NCBI GenBank assembly: GCA_013043945.1
Contig: JABEUW010000020.1
Location: 1 to 7,654 of the forward strand
DNA length: 7,654 nucleotides
From: Vulcanimicrobiota bacterium
GTDB taxonomy: Bacteria > Vulcanimicrobiota > Vulcanimicrobiia > Vulcanimicrobiales > Vulcanimicrobiaceae
Direction: 5' to 3'
The first letter of the stretch is position 1. Every line of letters begins with the position of its first letter. The position numbers and the translations under genes were made by a program. Of this stretch, positions 1 through 6,925 are shown piece by piece. A model generated the notes under the pieces. It was not told the origin of the DNA. It ran no database searches and was given only the letters and a program-made list of their open reading frames with translations.

Positions 1-74
1 TGATCCTCGCGTTCTCGCTCCCGCTCTTAGGGCTTTTCACCGTTCTCTTTGCCGATTGGTATTGGGTTGCATAG
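1..74 (+). CDS. C-terminal fragment of an upstream membrane protein
   Basis: Reading from base 3, an open frame runs 23 codons to a TAG at 72-74. The decoded end (ILAFSLPLLGLFTVLFADWY, then WVA) is a hydrophobic helix followed by a short aromatic tail, as at the C-terminus of an integral membrane protein. It lies on the same strand as gtrA and overlaps that gene's candidate TTG starts, so it is probably the preceding gene of the same operon. Given its neighbours it could be another polyprenyl-phosphate sugar enzyme or a membrane glycosyltransferase, but 23 residues cannot identify a family. The rest of the gene lies outside the window. Confidence 0.55.
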   Translation, partial: ILAFSLPLLGLFTVLFADWYWVA

Positions 75-498
75 TATCGTTCAGAACGTCGCCAACCGTC
101 GCGGCGTCCGCCAATTCACGAAATTCGCGATCGTCGGCCTCTCCGGCACGATCCTCAATTTCATCCTCTTCACCATCCTGCAGCGGCTCGTCCCCAACCA
201 CGACCAGGCGCTGCCGTACGCGATCATCTATTCGATCGCGTTTATGGCCGGAGGCGTCTGGAATTACTTCCTCAATCGACGCTGGACGTTCCGCTCGGAG
301 GCGAACGCCGTACGCGAGGGCGTGCAGTTCCTCACCGTCTCGGCGCTCGCGCTCCTCGTCGGTCTCGGCCTCGCACCGTTAAGCAAGCCGTTCTTCGGCA
401 ACCATTACGGGCACCGTACCTGGTTGCTCGGGACGGTCGCCGGTATCTTCGTCAATTTCTTCGTCAATAAATACTGGACGTTCCGGCACACGCGGTGA
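49..498 (+). CDS. GtrA-family membrane protein
   Basis: Small integral membrane protein of the GtrA/DPMS family, 149 aa. Members are thought to help move or present polyprenyl-phosphate-linked sugars across the cytoplasmic membrane, usually beside a glycosyltransferase. Four hydrophobic helices are visible at about residues 26-47, 55-75, 93-112 and 125-143. The family signature occurs twice, NYFLNRRWTF at 72-81 and NFFVNKYWTF at 136-145, each at the end of a helix, which shows the internal two-fold repeat. Length is normal for the family. The start is uncertain: an in-frame stop at 28-30 limits the gene, TTG at 49 gives the longest form, and TTG at 67 would overlap the upstream stop by 8 bases. 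Neither has a strong Shine-Dalgarno sequence. The stop overlaps the next gene's GTG start, so the glycosyltransferase is the likely partner. The substrate cannot be read from sequence. Confidence 0.9.
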   Translation: MPIGIGLHSIVQNVANRRGVRQFTKFAIVGLSGTILNFILFTILQRLVPNHDQALPYAIIYSIAFMAGGVWNYFLNRRWTFRSEANAVREGVQFLTVSALALLVGLGLAPLSKPFFGNHYGHRTWLLGTVAGIFVNFFVNKYWTFRHTR

Positions 499-2090
499 AA
501 TCGTTTCGTTTTTTTCTGTTAGCGATCTGCGTTTTTGGCGCGGCACTTCGATTGCACGGCATTCATAATCCGATCCTCGATCATCCGAACTGGCGCCAAG
601 GCGACACCGCCAATATCGCGCGCAACTTCTATCGGCTCAACGGCAACATTCTCTATCCGCAGACCAACTACGACGGGCCGCCCCCTCATTACGTCGAGTT
701 GGAATTACAGATCGTTCCCTATCTCGCCGCATCGCTCTACCATTTCTTCGGGATCCACCCGATTTTCGGGCGCCTGCTGACGCTCGGCTTTAGCGTGGCG
801 ACGATTGCCGTGCTCGGCCTCTTCGGTCGATGGCTCTTCGACGACGCGCTCGCGGGGCTCGTCGCCGCGCTCGCCTATGCGATCTTCCCGGGAAGCATCT
901 ACTACGGACGCACCTTTACCCCCGACGCGACGATGGTGTTTTTTCTCACCGCGGCGCTCTACGCGACCTCGCGCTTGCTGCTCGAAGATCGCGCGGTCGA
1001 GCCGCGACGGCTCGCGCGCGCGGCGGGGCTCTGTACGCTCGCGCTTCTCGCGAAGCCGGTCGCCCTCGCGGGGCTTTTCGCCGCGCTCGGACCGCTGATC
1101 GAACGCCTGCGCGCCAAACATCCTATCCGCCCAACCGCACTCATCGTGCTCGGCTTCGTCCCACTTGCGATCCTCGAAATGTACGATCATGCAGTGCGTG
1201 GGCACGCCCAGTGGCTTTGGGCGAGTGCGATCGTTTCGAAGCACGTGCTCCCGCATCTTCTCGCCTCGCTGAGCTCGCTCCATGGTTTTGCCTGGCAACT
1301 CAAACACGCAGCCTACGGGCTCAATCTCTTCCGCCTCACGATGCTCGGAAGCATCGGCAGCATCGTCGTGCTCGCTTCGCTTCTCGTGCTTCCGCGCGTG
1401 AAGGCACGCTCGCGCCTGCTGCTCCCACTCTGGTTTCTCGGTGCTGCGTTCTATACGTATGCGGTCATCGCGGTGGAACGCGTCGATTACTACCTCTTTT
1501 TACTTCTGCCGCCATGCGCACTCGCGATCGGCGCCGCCGCAATCTGGGTGCGCGATCGCCTTGGCACCGGGCAGCGCGCGAGTATCGCACTCGCTCTCGG
1601 AGGAGCGCTCCTTGGGGCGGCGGTGCTGATCGGCGGACTGACGGCTATCGCGCCGTACTATCGCTACAGCAAGGTTGCCTACCGGAACGCGGTCGCACTC
1701 GACCGCGCCCTACCGCGCGGCGCCTTACCGGTCATCGCGCACTACGGGCCGGATATTTTCTACTACATGGATCGCTTCGGGTGGGAGGAAGACCCCTACC
1801 TTTGGACGCCGTTCGACGAAGAGAGCGCGATCGCGAAGGGATCGCATTATTTTATCTCGATTGAGGATGCGCGCTTTCGCAAAAATCTCGAACTCTGTGC
1901 GTGGATGTCGCGTTTCCCGCTCGTTCGCTTTCCGGGCGTCAGCTGGCCGGTCTACCACACTTCGCTCGCAGAGATTCTCCCGGGTGCGCACCGGCGCTGG
2001 CGCGCTTTTCGTCGCGCCGAGCGCGCTGGCAACGGGCGAGCCTTCCTCACCGCACACGGCCTCTGTCTCCTACACTCAGGGAAGGGGTAG
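495..2090 (+). CDS. GT39/ArnT-like membrane glycosyltransferase
   Basis: Probable GT-C fold glycosyltransferase of the PMT/ArnT type (531 aa), which transfers a sugar from a polyprenyl-phosphate donor to an acceptor on the outer face of the cytoplasmic membrane. The N-terminal helix (about 4-20) is followed by an extracytoplasmic loop holding the family-like motif NWRQGDTANIARNFY (about 32-46). D29 or D37 is the likely catalytic acid. About ten more hydrophobic helices follow up to residue 390, then a soluble, probably periplasmic segment rich in Tyr, Trp and Phe (about 400-495). The last 36 residues form an Arg-rich tail. The GTG start at 495 overlaps the gtrA stop as GTGA, indicating translational coupling. 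The 3' end overlaps the convergent lipoprotein gene by 15 bases. The acceptor could be a surface polysaccharide, lipid or protein; nothing here decides which. Confidence 0.8.
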   Translation: MKSFRFFLLAICVFGAALRLHGIHNPILDHPNWRQGDTANIARNFYRLNGNILYPQTNYDGPPPHYVELELQIVPYLAASLYHFFGIHPIFGRLLTLGFSVATIAVLGLFGRWLFDDALAGLVAALAYAIFPGSIYYGRTFTPDATMVFFLTAALYATSRLLLEDRAVEPRRLARAAGLCTLALLAKPVALAGLFAALGPLIERLRAKHPIRPTALIVLGFVPLAILEMYDHAVRGHAQWLWASAIVSKHVLPHLLASLSSLHGFAWQLKHAAYGLNLFRLTMLGSIGSIVVLASLLVLPRVKARSRLLLPLWFLGAAFYTYAVIAVERVDYYLFLLLPPCALAIGAAAIWVRDRLGTGQRASIALALGGALLGAAVLIGGLTAIAPYYRYSKVAYRNAVALDRALPRGALPVIAHYGPDIFYYMDRFGWEEDPYLWTPFDEESAIAKGSHYFISIEDARFRKNLELCAWMSRFPLVRFPGVSWPVYHTSLAEILPGAHRRWRAFRRAERAGNGRAFLTAHGLCLLHSGKG

Positions 2091-2747
2091 GAGCGAAGCG
2101 CCTCCGAGGTTCGAGGAACTCGAGCCCGGTGCGTTGGGTACGCCGGAGCTGACCAACTGGCGATAGGCGATTAAACGATTCGTGTTGCGCGCGACGTCGA
2201 GTTCCAACTCGTAGGAAGCTTTGATCGCCGAGGTAAGGTCGGCGGTGTCGTAGGTGTACGAAAAACGGTGCAGGTTGCGCAAGATCGCTCTATTCGCAAT
2301 ATCGAGCTGCGTGTACGCCTCCAAAATGCGCCGAGCGGCGCTCCGATAGGTTGGATAATTCGAGCTGACGATGCTCTCCTTGAGGCGCGCGCTCTCGATC
2401 TCGGCGCGCAACGCTTGCAAGCGCAGGTTCTTCGGTTCGATGCGCTCGGCCTGACGGATCGTTCCCAGGGCACCTTGGAGATCGCCGAGGGTGTACTGCT
2501 TGTGCGCGAGGTCGGCGGCGGCGGCGACGTAGCCGGCGCGTACCGTCGCATCGTGAGGATCGATCTTGAGCGCGAGGCGATAGGAGCGTTCGGCACCACG
2601 CACGTCGCCGCGCGCGAGCGCGATACGCCCCTGGTGAACGCGCGTCTGCGCGACCCAGGAGACGACGGAGTGGGCGCAACCGCTCAAGGCGAGCAAAGCT
2701 CCCACGAGTGCGAGCGAGCGAAGGCTAGAAGTGAACGTGGACGGCAA
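2076..2747 (-). CDS. TPR-containing lipoprotein
   Basis: Predicted lipoprotein of 223 aa. The N-terminus has a short region with Arg10, a hydrophobic stretch and a lipobox LSGC at 21-24, so Cys24 should be lipidated after signal peptidase II cleavage. Two tetratricopeptide repeats follow at about 35-68 (core RIALARGDVRGAERSYRLAL) and 76-109 (core QYTLGDLQGALGTIRQAERI). A helical region continues to about residue 205, and the protein ends in a Ser/Gly/Pro-rich tail. TPR lipoproteins usually act as scaffolds in envelope complexes; no enzymatic motif is visible. It is the last gene of the minus-strand chain. Its ATG lies inside the end of the Amj-like gene (23-base overlap), which suggests coupled translation and a role near the cell wall. 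The exact partner is unknown. Confidence 0.8.
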   Translation of the reverse strand: MPSTFTSSLRSLALVGALLALSGCAHSVVSWVAQTRVHQGRIALARGDVRGAERSYRLALKIDPHDATVRAGYVAAAADLAHKQYTLGDLQGALGTIRQAERIEPKNLRLQALRAEIESARLKESIVSSNYPTYRSAARRILEAYTQLDIANRAILRNLHRFSYTYDTADLTSAIKASYELELDVARNTNRLIAYRQLVSSGVPNAPGSSSSNLGGASLLPLP

Positions 2748-3609
2748 GGCGGGCTACCTCCTCGATCAGAAGCGCTGCAGGCACGAAGAGCAATTGCGAG
2801 AGTATCGTACCGAGAATCGCGGTCAGGGACAAGTAGAAGACCATGGAGCGGACCTCGCCGATGCTGCGTTTGCCATGAATCGCTTGGTCGGTGATCATCG
2901 ACGACGTGGGGTCGACGAAGAGCGTGAAGGCAATCGTGCCGATGCCGTTGACGACACCCGAGAGGCTGATCGCCGTGCGCGAGACCGCGGGGTCGAGGAC
3001 CGATGCAAGGAACGCGCCTTGTACCCCGATTGCATAGACGGCCATCACGAGGATGTTAAAAATCAACATGCGGCGCGGTAATTGCCGCCATTTGAAGGCC
3101 CGCAATTGCGCGAGTGTCGGCAGATGCTCCGCGCGCAGCACCTCGAAGAAAATGCGCGGGTGCAACAATCGAGCGACGGCGTGGGGCACCGATCCGCGCG
3201 CCTCGAAGGAAGCGACGCCGCGACGGAAGAGATAGGCAAACATCGGCAAGAAGAGCGCGAAGACGATCATCCCGAGCGTCCCGGCGAGCACGATCAACCG
3301 CAGTTGCAATTCAAAGGTGTGCTGCCAGATTGCGAGCGTCGCGGGATCGTTATGATAGTGTACGACGGCGTGGCCGGCGGTATCGGAGAGCGGCCCGATA
3401 AAAAACGCCGAGAAGAGATTCGCCAAACGTCCGGTCGTGACAAAGAGATTAAAGAGTGAGATCGAGGTTGCGATCCGCTTGGTCTGCACGCCCGCGAGGC
3501 GTGCGGCGTAGGCGCCGATCGTAACGCCCTGCACGATGAACGTAATAACCATCGCGCCCAGGAGCTTCCCGGAGAGCAGGTGTGGGAGCAGCGGAAAACT
3601 ATGCGCCAT
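2725..3609 (-). CDS. amj: Amj-family lipid II flippase-like membrane protein
   Basis: Polytopic membrane protein of 294 aa with about six helices (roughly 13-37, 46-72, 103-128, 180-204, 213-232, 255-283). It resembles the Amj family (DUF2837), which in Bacillus subtilis is an alternative to MurJ for flipping lipid II during peptidoglycan synthesis. Supporting segments, compared from memory, are RLAGVQTKRIATSISLFNLF at about 37-56 followed by GRLANLF, and a conserved-looking FVDPTSSMITD at 231-241. I chose the ATG at 3609. It overlaps the M16 peptidase stop by 11 bases and has GGGGAG just upstream; a longer form from 3648 would add 13 Arg-rich residues lying fully inside the peptidase gene. 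The 3' end overlaps the lipoprotein gene. The alternative is a general transporter-like protein, but no MFS or MATE signature is seen. Confidence 0.7.
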   Translation of the reverse strand: MAHSFPLLPHLLSGKLLGAMVITFIVQGVTIGAYAARLAGVQTKRIATSISLFNLFVTTGRLANLFSAFFIGPLSDTAGHAVVHYHNDPATLAIWQHTFELQLRLIVLAGTLGMIVFALFLPMFAYLFRRGVASFEARGSVPHAVARLLHPRIFFEVLRAEHLPTLAQLRAFKWRQLPRRMLIFNILVMAVYAIGVQGAFLASVLDPAVSRTAISLSGVVNGIGTIAFTLFVDPTSSMITDQAIHGKRSIGEVRSMVFYLSLTAILGTILSQLLFVPAALLIEEVARLAVHVHF

Positions 3610-4855
3610 GGGCTCCCCAGCCGACCTCGGCCGCAGTCGTCGGGCCAACTAAGGCGAGGGCCCGTCGCTGCGAGGTGAATGCGAGGCTCGCAATCTCGAG
3701 AACTCCTTCGGTCGTGACCGCATCGATCCGCGCCTCGATCTCTTCTTGTGGAATCTCGCGGCCATGAATCAATTCTTGACGCCCGAGGCGCATCATGCGG
3801 CTCGAGGTGCTCTCGAGGCCCAGCGTCATACTGCCCTTGAGGTGCTCCTTCGCTTGGCGCAGCTCTTCTTCTCCGACGGGAACGCTCGCGAGCCGATCGA
3901 CCTCATCGAGAATCGTATCGATGCAGGGCTGCGCGTTTTTGAGCGAGGTCCCCGCGTAGACGGCGAGACTTCCCGCTTCGCGATAGGTGCTACCGTAGGC
4001 GGTAATCGTATAGACGAGGCCGCGCTTTTCGCGAACTTCCTGAAAGAGCCGGCTCGACATACCGCCGCCGAGAATCGTCTGTGCGACCGAGAGCGCGAAT
4101 CGGCGTTCGTCGCGCGCACTCACGCAGGGGCCGCCGAGCACGAGATGGACCTGCTCGATCTCTTTACTGCGTCGCACGAGCGCGGTGCGAACTGGTGGAG
4201 CGGATGCGACCGGCAACGCCGCCTTTCCGCTCTGCGCGCCGAGCGCGCCCCTCGCGAGCGCGACGATCTCATCGTGATCGACGTTGCCTGCGGCGCAGAG
4301 CACGACGGCATTGGGAGCGTAGTGGGCGGCGAGATGCGCGTGCAGGTCGCTCGATTCGAGCGCCCCAACCGTCTCGGGAATAACGATCGGCGGTGCGCCG
4401 AGATCCGAGCCTTCCCAGAGTTGCTGGGAGAACACCTCATGCACGAGATCGTCGGGAGCGTCTTCGTACATCTTGATCTCCTCGAGGACGACGTTGCGCT
4501 CCTTGCGCAACTCCTCGGGATCGAAGAGCGAACTCGTCAGCATATCGGAGAGCACGTCGATCGCCAGCGGAACGTGACGGTCGATGACCTTCGCGTAATA
4601 ACAGGTCGTCTCTTTATCGGTGAATGCGTTGAGATCGCCCCCGACGGAATCGAGCGCCTCGGCAATCTCGCGCGCGCTGCGATGATGGGTGCCCTTAAAG
4701 AGCATATGCTCGACCATGTGCGAGATCCCCCGCAGATGGGGCGCCTCAGCGCTCGAACCGACATCGACCCAGAGGCCGATGCTCGCCGAGCGCACCGAGG
4801 AGATCGCCTCGGTAATCACGCGGACGCCATTCTCCAGCACGGTTTTTCTACGCAT
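3599..4855 (-). CDS. M16 family zinc metallopeptidase
   Basis: Peptidase of the M16 (pitrilysin / mitochondrial processing peptidase-like) family, 418 aa, the usual size for the short bacterial form that works as a dimer. The inverted zinc motif HMVEH lies at 46-50, with His46 and His50 as ligands and Glu49 as the catalytic base. The distal ligand is probably Glu126 in NVVLEEIKMYED. The N-terminal half also has the typical LFKGT and LNAFTDKETT segments. The C-terminal half carries SSRLFQEVREKRGLVY (267-282), containing the family's Arg/Tyr substrate-binding pair, so both halves look intact. No signal peptide is visible, so it is probably cytoplasmic. The start overlaps the upstream secreted-protein stop as ATGCGTAG (8 bases). 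The substrate is unknown; homologues degrade short peptides or process precursors. Confidence 0.93.
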   Translation of the reverse strand: MRRKTVLENGVRVITEAISSVRSASIGLWVDVGSSAEAPHLRGISHMVEHMLFKGTHHRSAREIAEALDSVGGDLNAFTDKETTCYYAKVIDRHVPLAIDVLSDMLTSSLFDPEELRKERNVVLEEIKMYEDAPDDLVHEVFSQQLWEGSDLGAPPIVIPETVGALESSDLHAHLAAHYAPNAVVLCAAGNVDHDEIVALARGALGAQSGKAALPVASAPPVRTALVRRSKEIEQVHLVLGGPCVSARDERRFALSVAQTILGGGMSSRLFQEVREKRGLVYTITAYGSTYREAGSLAVYAGTSLKNAQPCIDTILDEVDRLASVPVGEEELRQAKEHLKGSMTLGLESTSSRMMRLGRQELIHGREIPQEEIEARIDAVTTEGVLEIASLAFTSQRRALALVGPTTAAEVGWGAHGA

Positions 4856-5420
4856 GGGGAACGCCTTTTGCCAGCGCGTGCGCGATCCATTCGGGATCTA
4901 CGACGATCCCTTCGCCGCCCTTCAATCGCCGCGCGAGATGCGCGGCGCTCTCGCCGCGCCGCACGCTCAGGGTGAAGACGTCGCGTTCGGTCGGCATCGC
5001 CTTATCGCCCGAGACGACCGTTCCCGGCGCGACCGGTATCGGCACGACGATCCAACAATCGACCTCGCGAATCTGTTGCGAAACGGCGAACGCCGTTTCG
5101 ACCGCATCGGCGAGCTCTCGATCGAGCTCGGCCTTGCTGACCGAGCCGTGGAATTTTTCTCCAGAAAATCGCAACCCGACATAGGCACGGTTCCCAAGCC
5201 CCGAAGCGCGTATCTCCAACAACTGCACCGGCAGTACGTGGGTGAAGAGTCGCTCCCCAATTGCTACCGCCAGCGCGCGCCGGTTGCCGCGAGCGCGAGC
5301 GACGGCATCGACCCGCGCGATCGAAGGAGGCGCAGGCGTCGCAGCGGTAGCCGAGGTCGGTATCGCGAGGGAGATCGCGGCACAGAGTGCCGCAAGCGAC
5401 GCGTTAGTATGACGCGGCAA
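4848..5420 (-). CDS. Small secreted protein of unknown function
   Basis: I do not recognise a family. The frame is open from 5474, but the best start is the TTG at 5420. It gives 190 aa beginning with a clear Sec signal peptide: PRHTN n-region, hydrophobic core of about 7-20 (ASLAALCAAISLAI), and a TSATAA cleavage region near residue 26. A GAGG lies about 12 bases upstream. Longer versions would bury the signal behind a polar leader and overlap proS further. The mature part is alpha/beta-like, with alternating strands and one central helix (about 95-115). Notable stretches are VGLRFSGEKFHGSVSK, VDCWIVVPIPVAPGTVVSGD and DVFTLSVRRGES. It has one mature cysteine (Cys122) and no obvious catalytic motif. 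It overlaps the proS end by 17 bases and the M16 start by 8. An envelope role is inferred only from export and neighbours. Confidence 0.72.
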   Translation of the reverse strand: MPRHTNASLAALCAAISLAIPTSATAATPAPPSIARVDAVARARGNRRALAVAIGERLFTHVLPVQLLEIRASGLGNRAYVGLRFSGEKFHGSVSKAELDRELADAVETAFAVSQQIREVDCWIVVPIPVAPGTVVSGDKAMPTERDVFTLSVRRGESAAHLARRLKGGEGIVVDPEWIAHALAKGVPHA

Positions 5421-6861
5421 CGTAGGCTCGTACCTCGGCTGGCTCTCCGCAGGCGACGCAGGCCGTCTCTCCACCCTCGAGCGGCCGCAGAACGCGCGTC
5501 GTCGCGGAGCATTCCGCTTTTATATGTGCCTCGCACTCCACTCGATCGCACCAGGCGATATCGATCATGCCGACGCGCGCGCGCGCGGCTTCATAGAAAG
5601 CGTCGCGCTCCTCGATTCGAACAATATGCGCGTCGAGCGCTTCCTTCGCTTGCCGATAGAGCGACTCTTGAACCAACTCCAAGGAGCGGCGCAACTCCGT
5701 TTCGAGCGCATCGATCGCGACGCTCCGCGAACGATCCGGCGCACCCTTTTCGAGATCGCGACGGACGACGATGACGCTGCCCGCATCGACGTCGCGTGGC
5801 CCGATCTCAATGCGTAAGGGAACGCCGCGCATCTCCCACTCGGCATATTTCCAGCCCGGCGATTGCTCGCGATCGTCGACGCGAACGCGCATACCGCTTC
5901 GCTTGAGCGCCGCCGCTAATTCGTGCGCGCGTTCCACCGCGCGCCGATCTTCACCGCGAACGATCGGAATGAAGACCGCCTCGATCGGCGCGAGTTTCGG
6001 CGGAATGCGCAAGCCGCGGTCGTCACCGTGCGCCATAATCATCGCTCCGAGCATTCGCCACGAAACGCCCCACGATGTCGTATACGCGTATTTAATCGCT
6101 CCATCGGCATCGGTAAATTGAATGTGAAACGCGCGCGAGAAATTCTGACCGAGATCGTGCGATGTCCCCGATTGCAGGGCTTTCCCATCGGGCATCAAGG
6201 CCTCGATGCTATAGGTTTCAATCGCCCCCGGGAAGCGTTCGCTCGCGCTCTTCGGCCCCGAGAGCACCGGCAACGCCGCAACGTTCCGCGCGAATTCTTC
6301 GTAGACGCCGAGCATCTTCAGCGTCTCCTCACGCGCCTCTTCCGCCGTTGCGTGGGCGGTGTGCCCTTCTTGCCAGAGGAACTCCATCGTCCGCAGAAAC
6401 GGGCGCGTCGCTTTCTCCCAACGCACGACGTTCGCCCATTGATTGATGAGGATCGGCAGATCGCGATAGGACTCCACCCACTGCGCGTACATCGTGCCGA
6501 TCGTCACCTCGGAGGTCGGACGAATCGCCAACCGTTCGGTGAGCTTTTCTCCGCCGCCGTGCGTGACCCACGCAACTTCGGGCGCGAAGCCTTCAACGTG
6601 CTCGGCCTCTTTCGTGAGCAGACTCTCGGGAATCAACAAAGGGAAGTAGGCGTTCTCGTGCCCCGTCGCTTTGAAACGTGCATCGAGTTCGCGCTGGAGA
6701 TTCTCCCAGAGCCCGTAGCCATAGGGTCGTAAGACGACGCAGCCGCGCACCGGCGCGTACGAAATAAGTTCGGCCTTTAGGCAGACCGCCGTATACCAAG
6801 CCGAGAGATCCTCGGACTTCGGCGGGATCGATTTGGGGAGCGCGACGGGAGCTTCGGACAT
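5404..6861 (-). CDS. proS: Prolyl-tRNA synthetase, archaeal/eukaryotic type
   Basis: Class IIa aminoacyl-tRNA synthetase (485 aa) that charges tRNA-Pro with proline in the cytoplasm. It is the short type without the bacterial editing insert between motifs 2 and 3. Visible landmarks are motif 1 around RPYGYGLWENLQRELD (45-60), the PTSE signature at 115-118, motif 2 RPFLRTMEFLWQEGHTAH (153-170), QSGTSHDLGQNF (230-241), and motif 3 with GVSWRMLGA and HGDDRG (about 265-283). An anticodon-binding domain follows at about 293-400. The C-terminal zinc domain has Cys438, Cys443, Cys468 and Cys471 (CX4C and CX2C), and the protein ends in Tyr, as expected for this type. The ATG at 6861 is preferred; a start at 6939 would add a low-complexity leader running past the start of the divergent adenosyltransferase gene. 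It heads the minus-strand operon. Confidence 0.96.
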   Translation of the reverse strand: MSEAPVALPKSIPPKSEDLSAWYTAVCLKAELISYAPVRGCVVLRPYGYGLWENLQRELDARFKATGHENAYFPLLIPESLLTKEAEHVEGFAPEVAWVTHGGGEKLTERLAIRPTSEVTIGTMYAQWVESYRDLPILINQWANVVRWEKATRPFLRTMEFLWQEGHTAHATAEEAREETLKMLGVYEEFARNVAALPVLSGPKSASERFPGAIETYSIEALMPDGKALQSGTSHDLGQNFSRAFHIQFTDADGAIKYAYTTSWGVSWRMLGAMIMAHGDDRGLRIPPKLAPIEAVFIPIVRGEDRRAVERAHELAAALKRSGMRVRVDDREQSPGWKYAEWEMRGVPLRIEIGPRDVDAGSVIVVRRDLEKGAPDRSRSVAIDALETELRRSLELVQESLYRQAKEALDAHIVRIEERDAFYEAARARVGMIDIAWCDRVECEAHIKAECSATTRVLRPLEGGETACVACGEPAEVRAYVAASY

Positions 6862-6925
6862 AAGCGCACCGGGTTCGCGCGATTTGGCGGGGCCGCCTGC
6901 GCGCGGGCGCGAAGCCGAGCGAACG
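6862..6925. promoter_or_regulatory. Divergent intergenic control region
   Basis: This 64-base gap separates the outward-facing starts of proS and the cobalamin adenosyltransferase gene, so promoters for both should lie here or just inside the genes. It is very GC-rich and shows no convincing -35/-10 pair. A 12-base inverted repeat GGCGG-GG-CCGCC lies at 6886-6897, and a wider pair of half-sites GTTCGC (6873-6878) and GCGAAC (6919-6924) flanks it. The GCGAAC half is two bases before the plus-strand ATG. These could be operators or chance in GC-rich DNA. I see no cobalamin riboswitch; the gap is too short for one. Confidence 0.5.

Noticed and set aside
705..1307. Minus-strand open frame of 200 codons opposite the glycosyltransferase
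   Set aside because: It has an extremely charged composition (Arg and Glu throughout), no hydrophobic core and no motif. It is a shadow of the transferase gene.
830..1864. Plus-strand open frame of 344 codons in another frame of the glycosyltransferase
   Set aside because: Arg/Ala-rich out-of-frame translation; the real frame has membrane helices and the WRQGDT motif.
2106..2121. Small hairpin GAGGTTC/GAACTC as a terminator for the convergent genes
   Set aside because: The stem is short with a bulged G, lies inside the lipoprotein coding region and is not followed by a T-run.
3746..4975. Long plus-strand open frame of 409 codons opposite the M16 peptidase
   Set aside because: It is fully antisense to a peptidase with intact zinc and substrate motifs, has the Arg/Asp/Glu-rich mix typical of reverse frames in GC-rich DNA, and shows no domain.
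5923..6732. Plus-strand open frame of 269 codons opposite proS
   Set aside because: Reverse-frame translation of well-conserved synthetase motifs; Arg-rich and without a recognisable fold.
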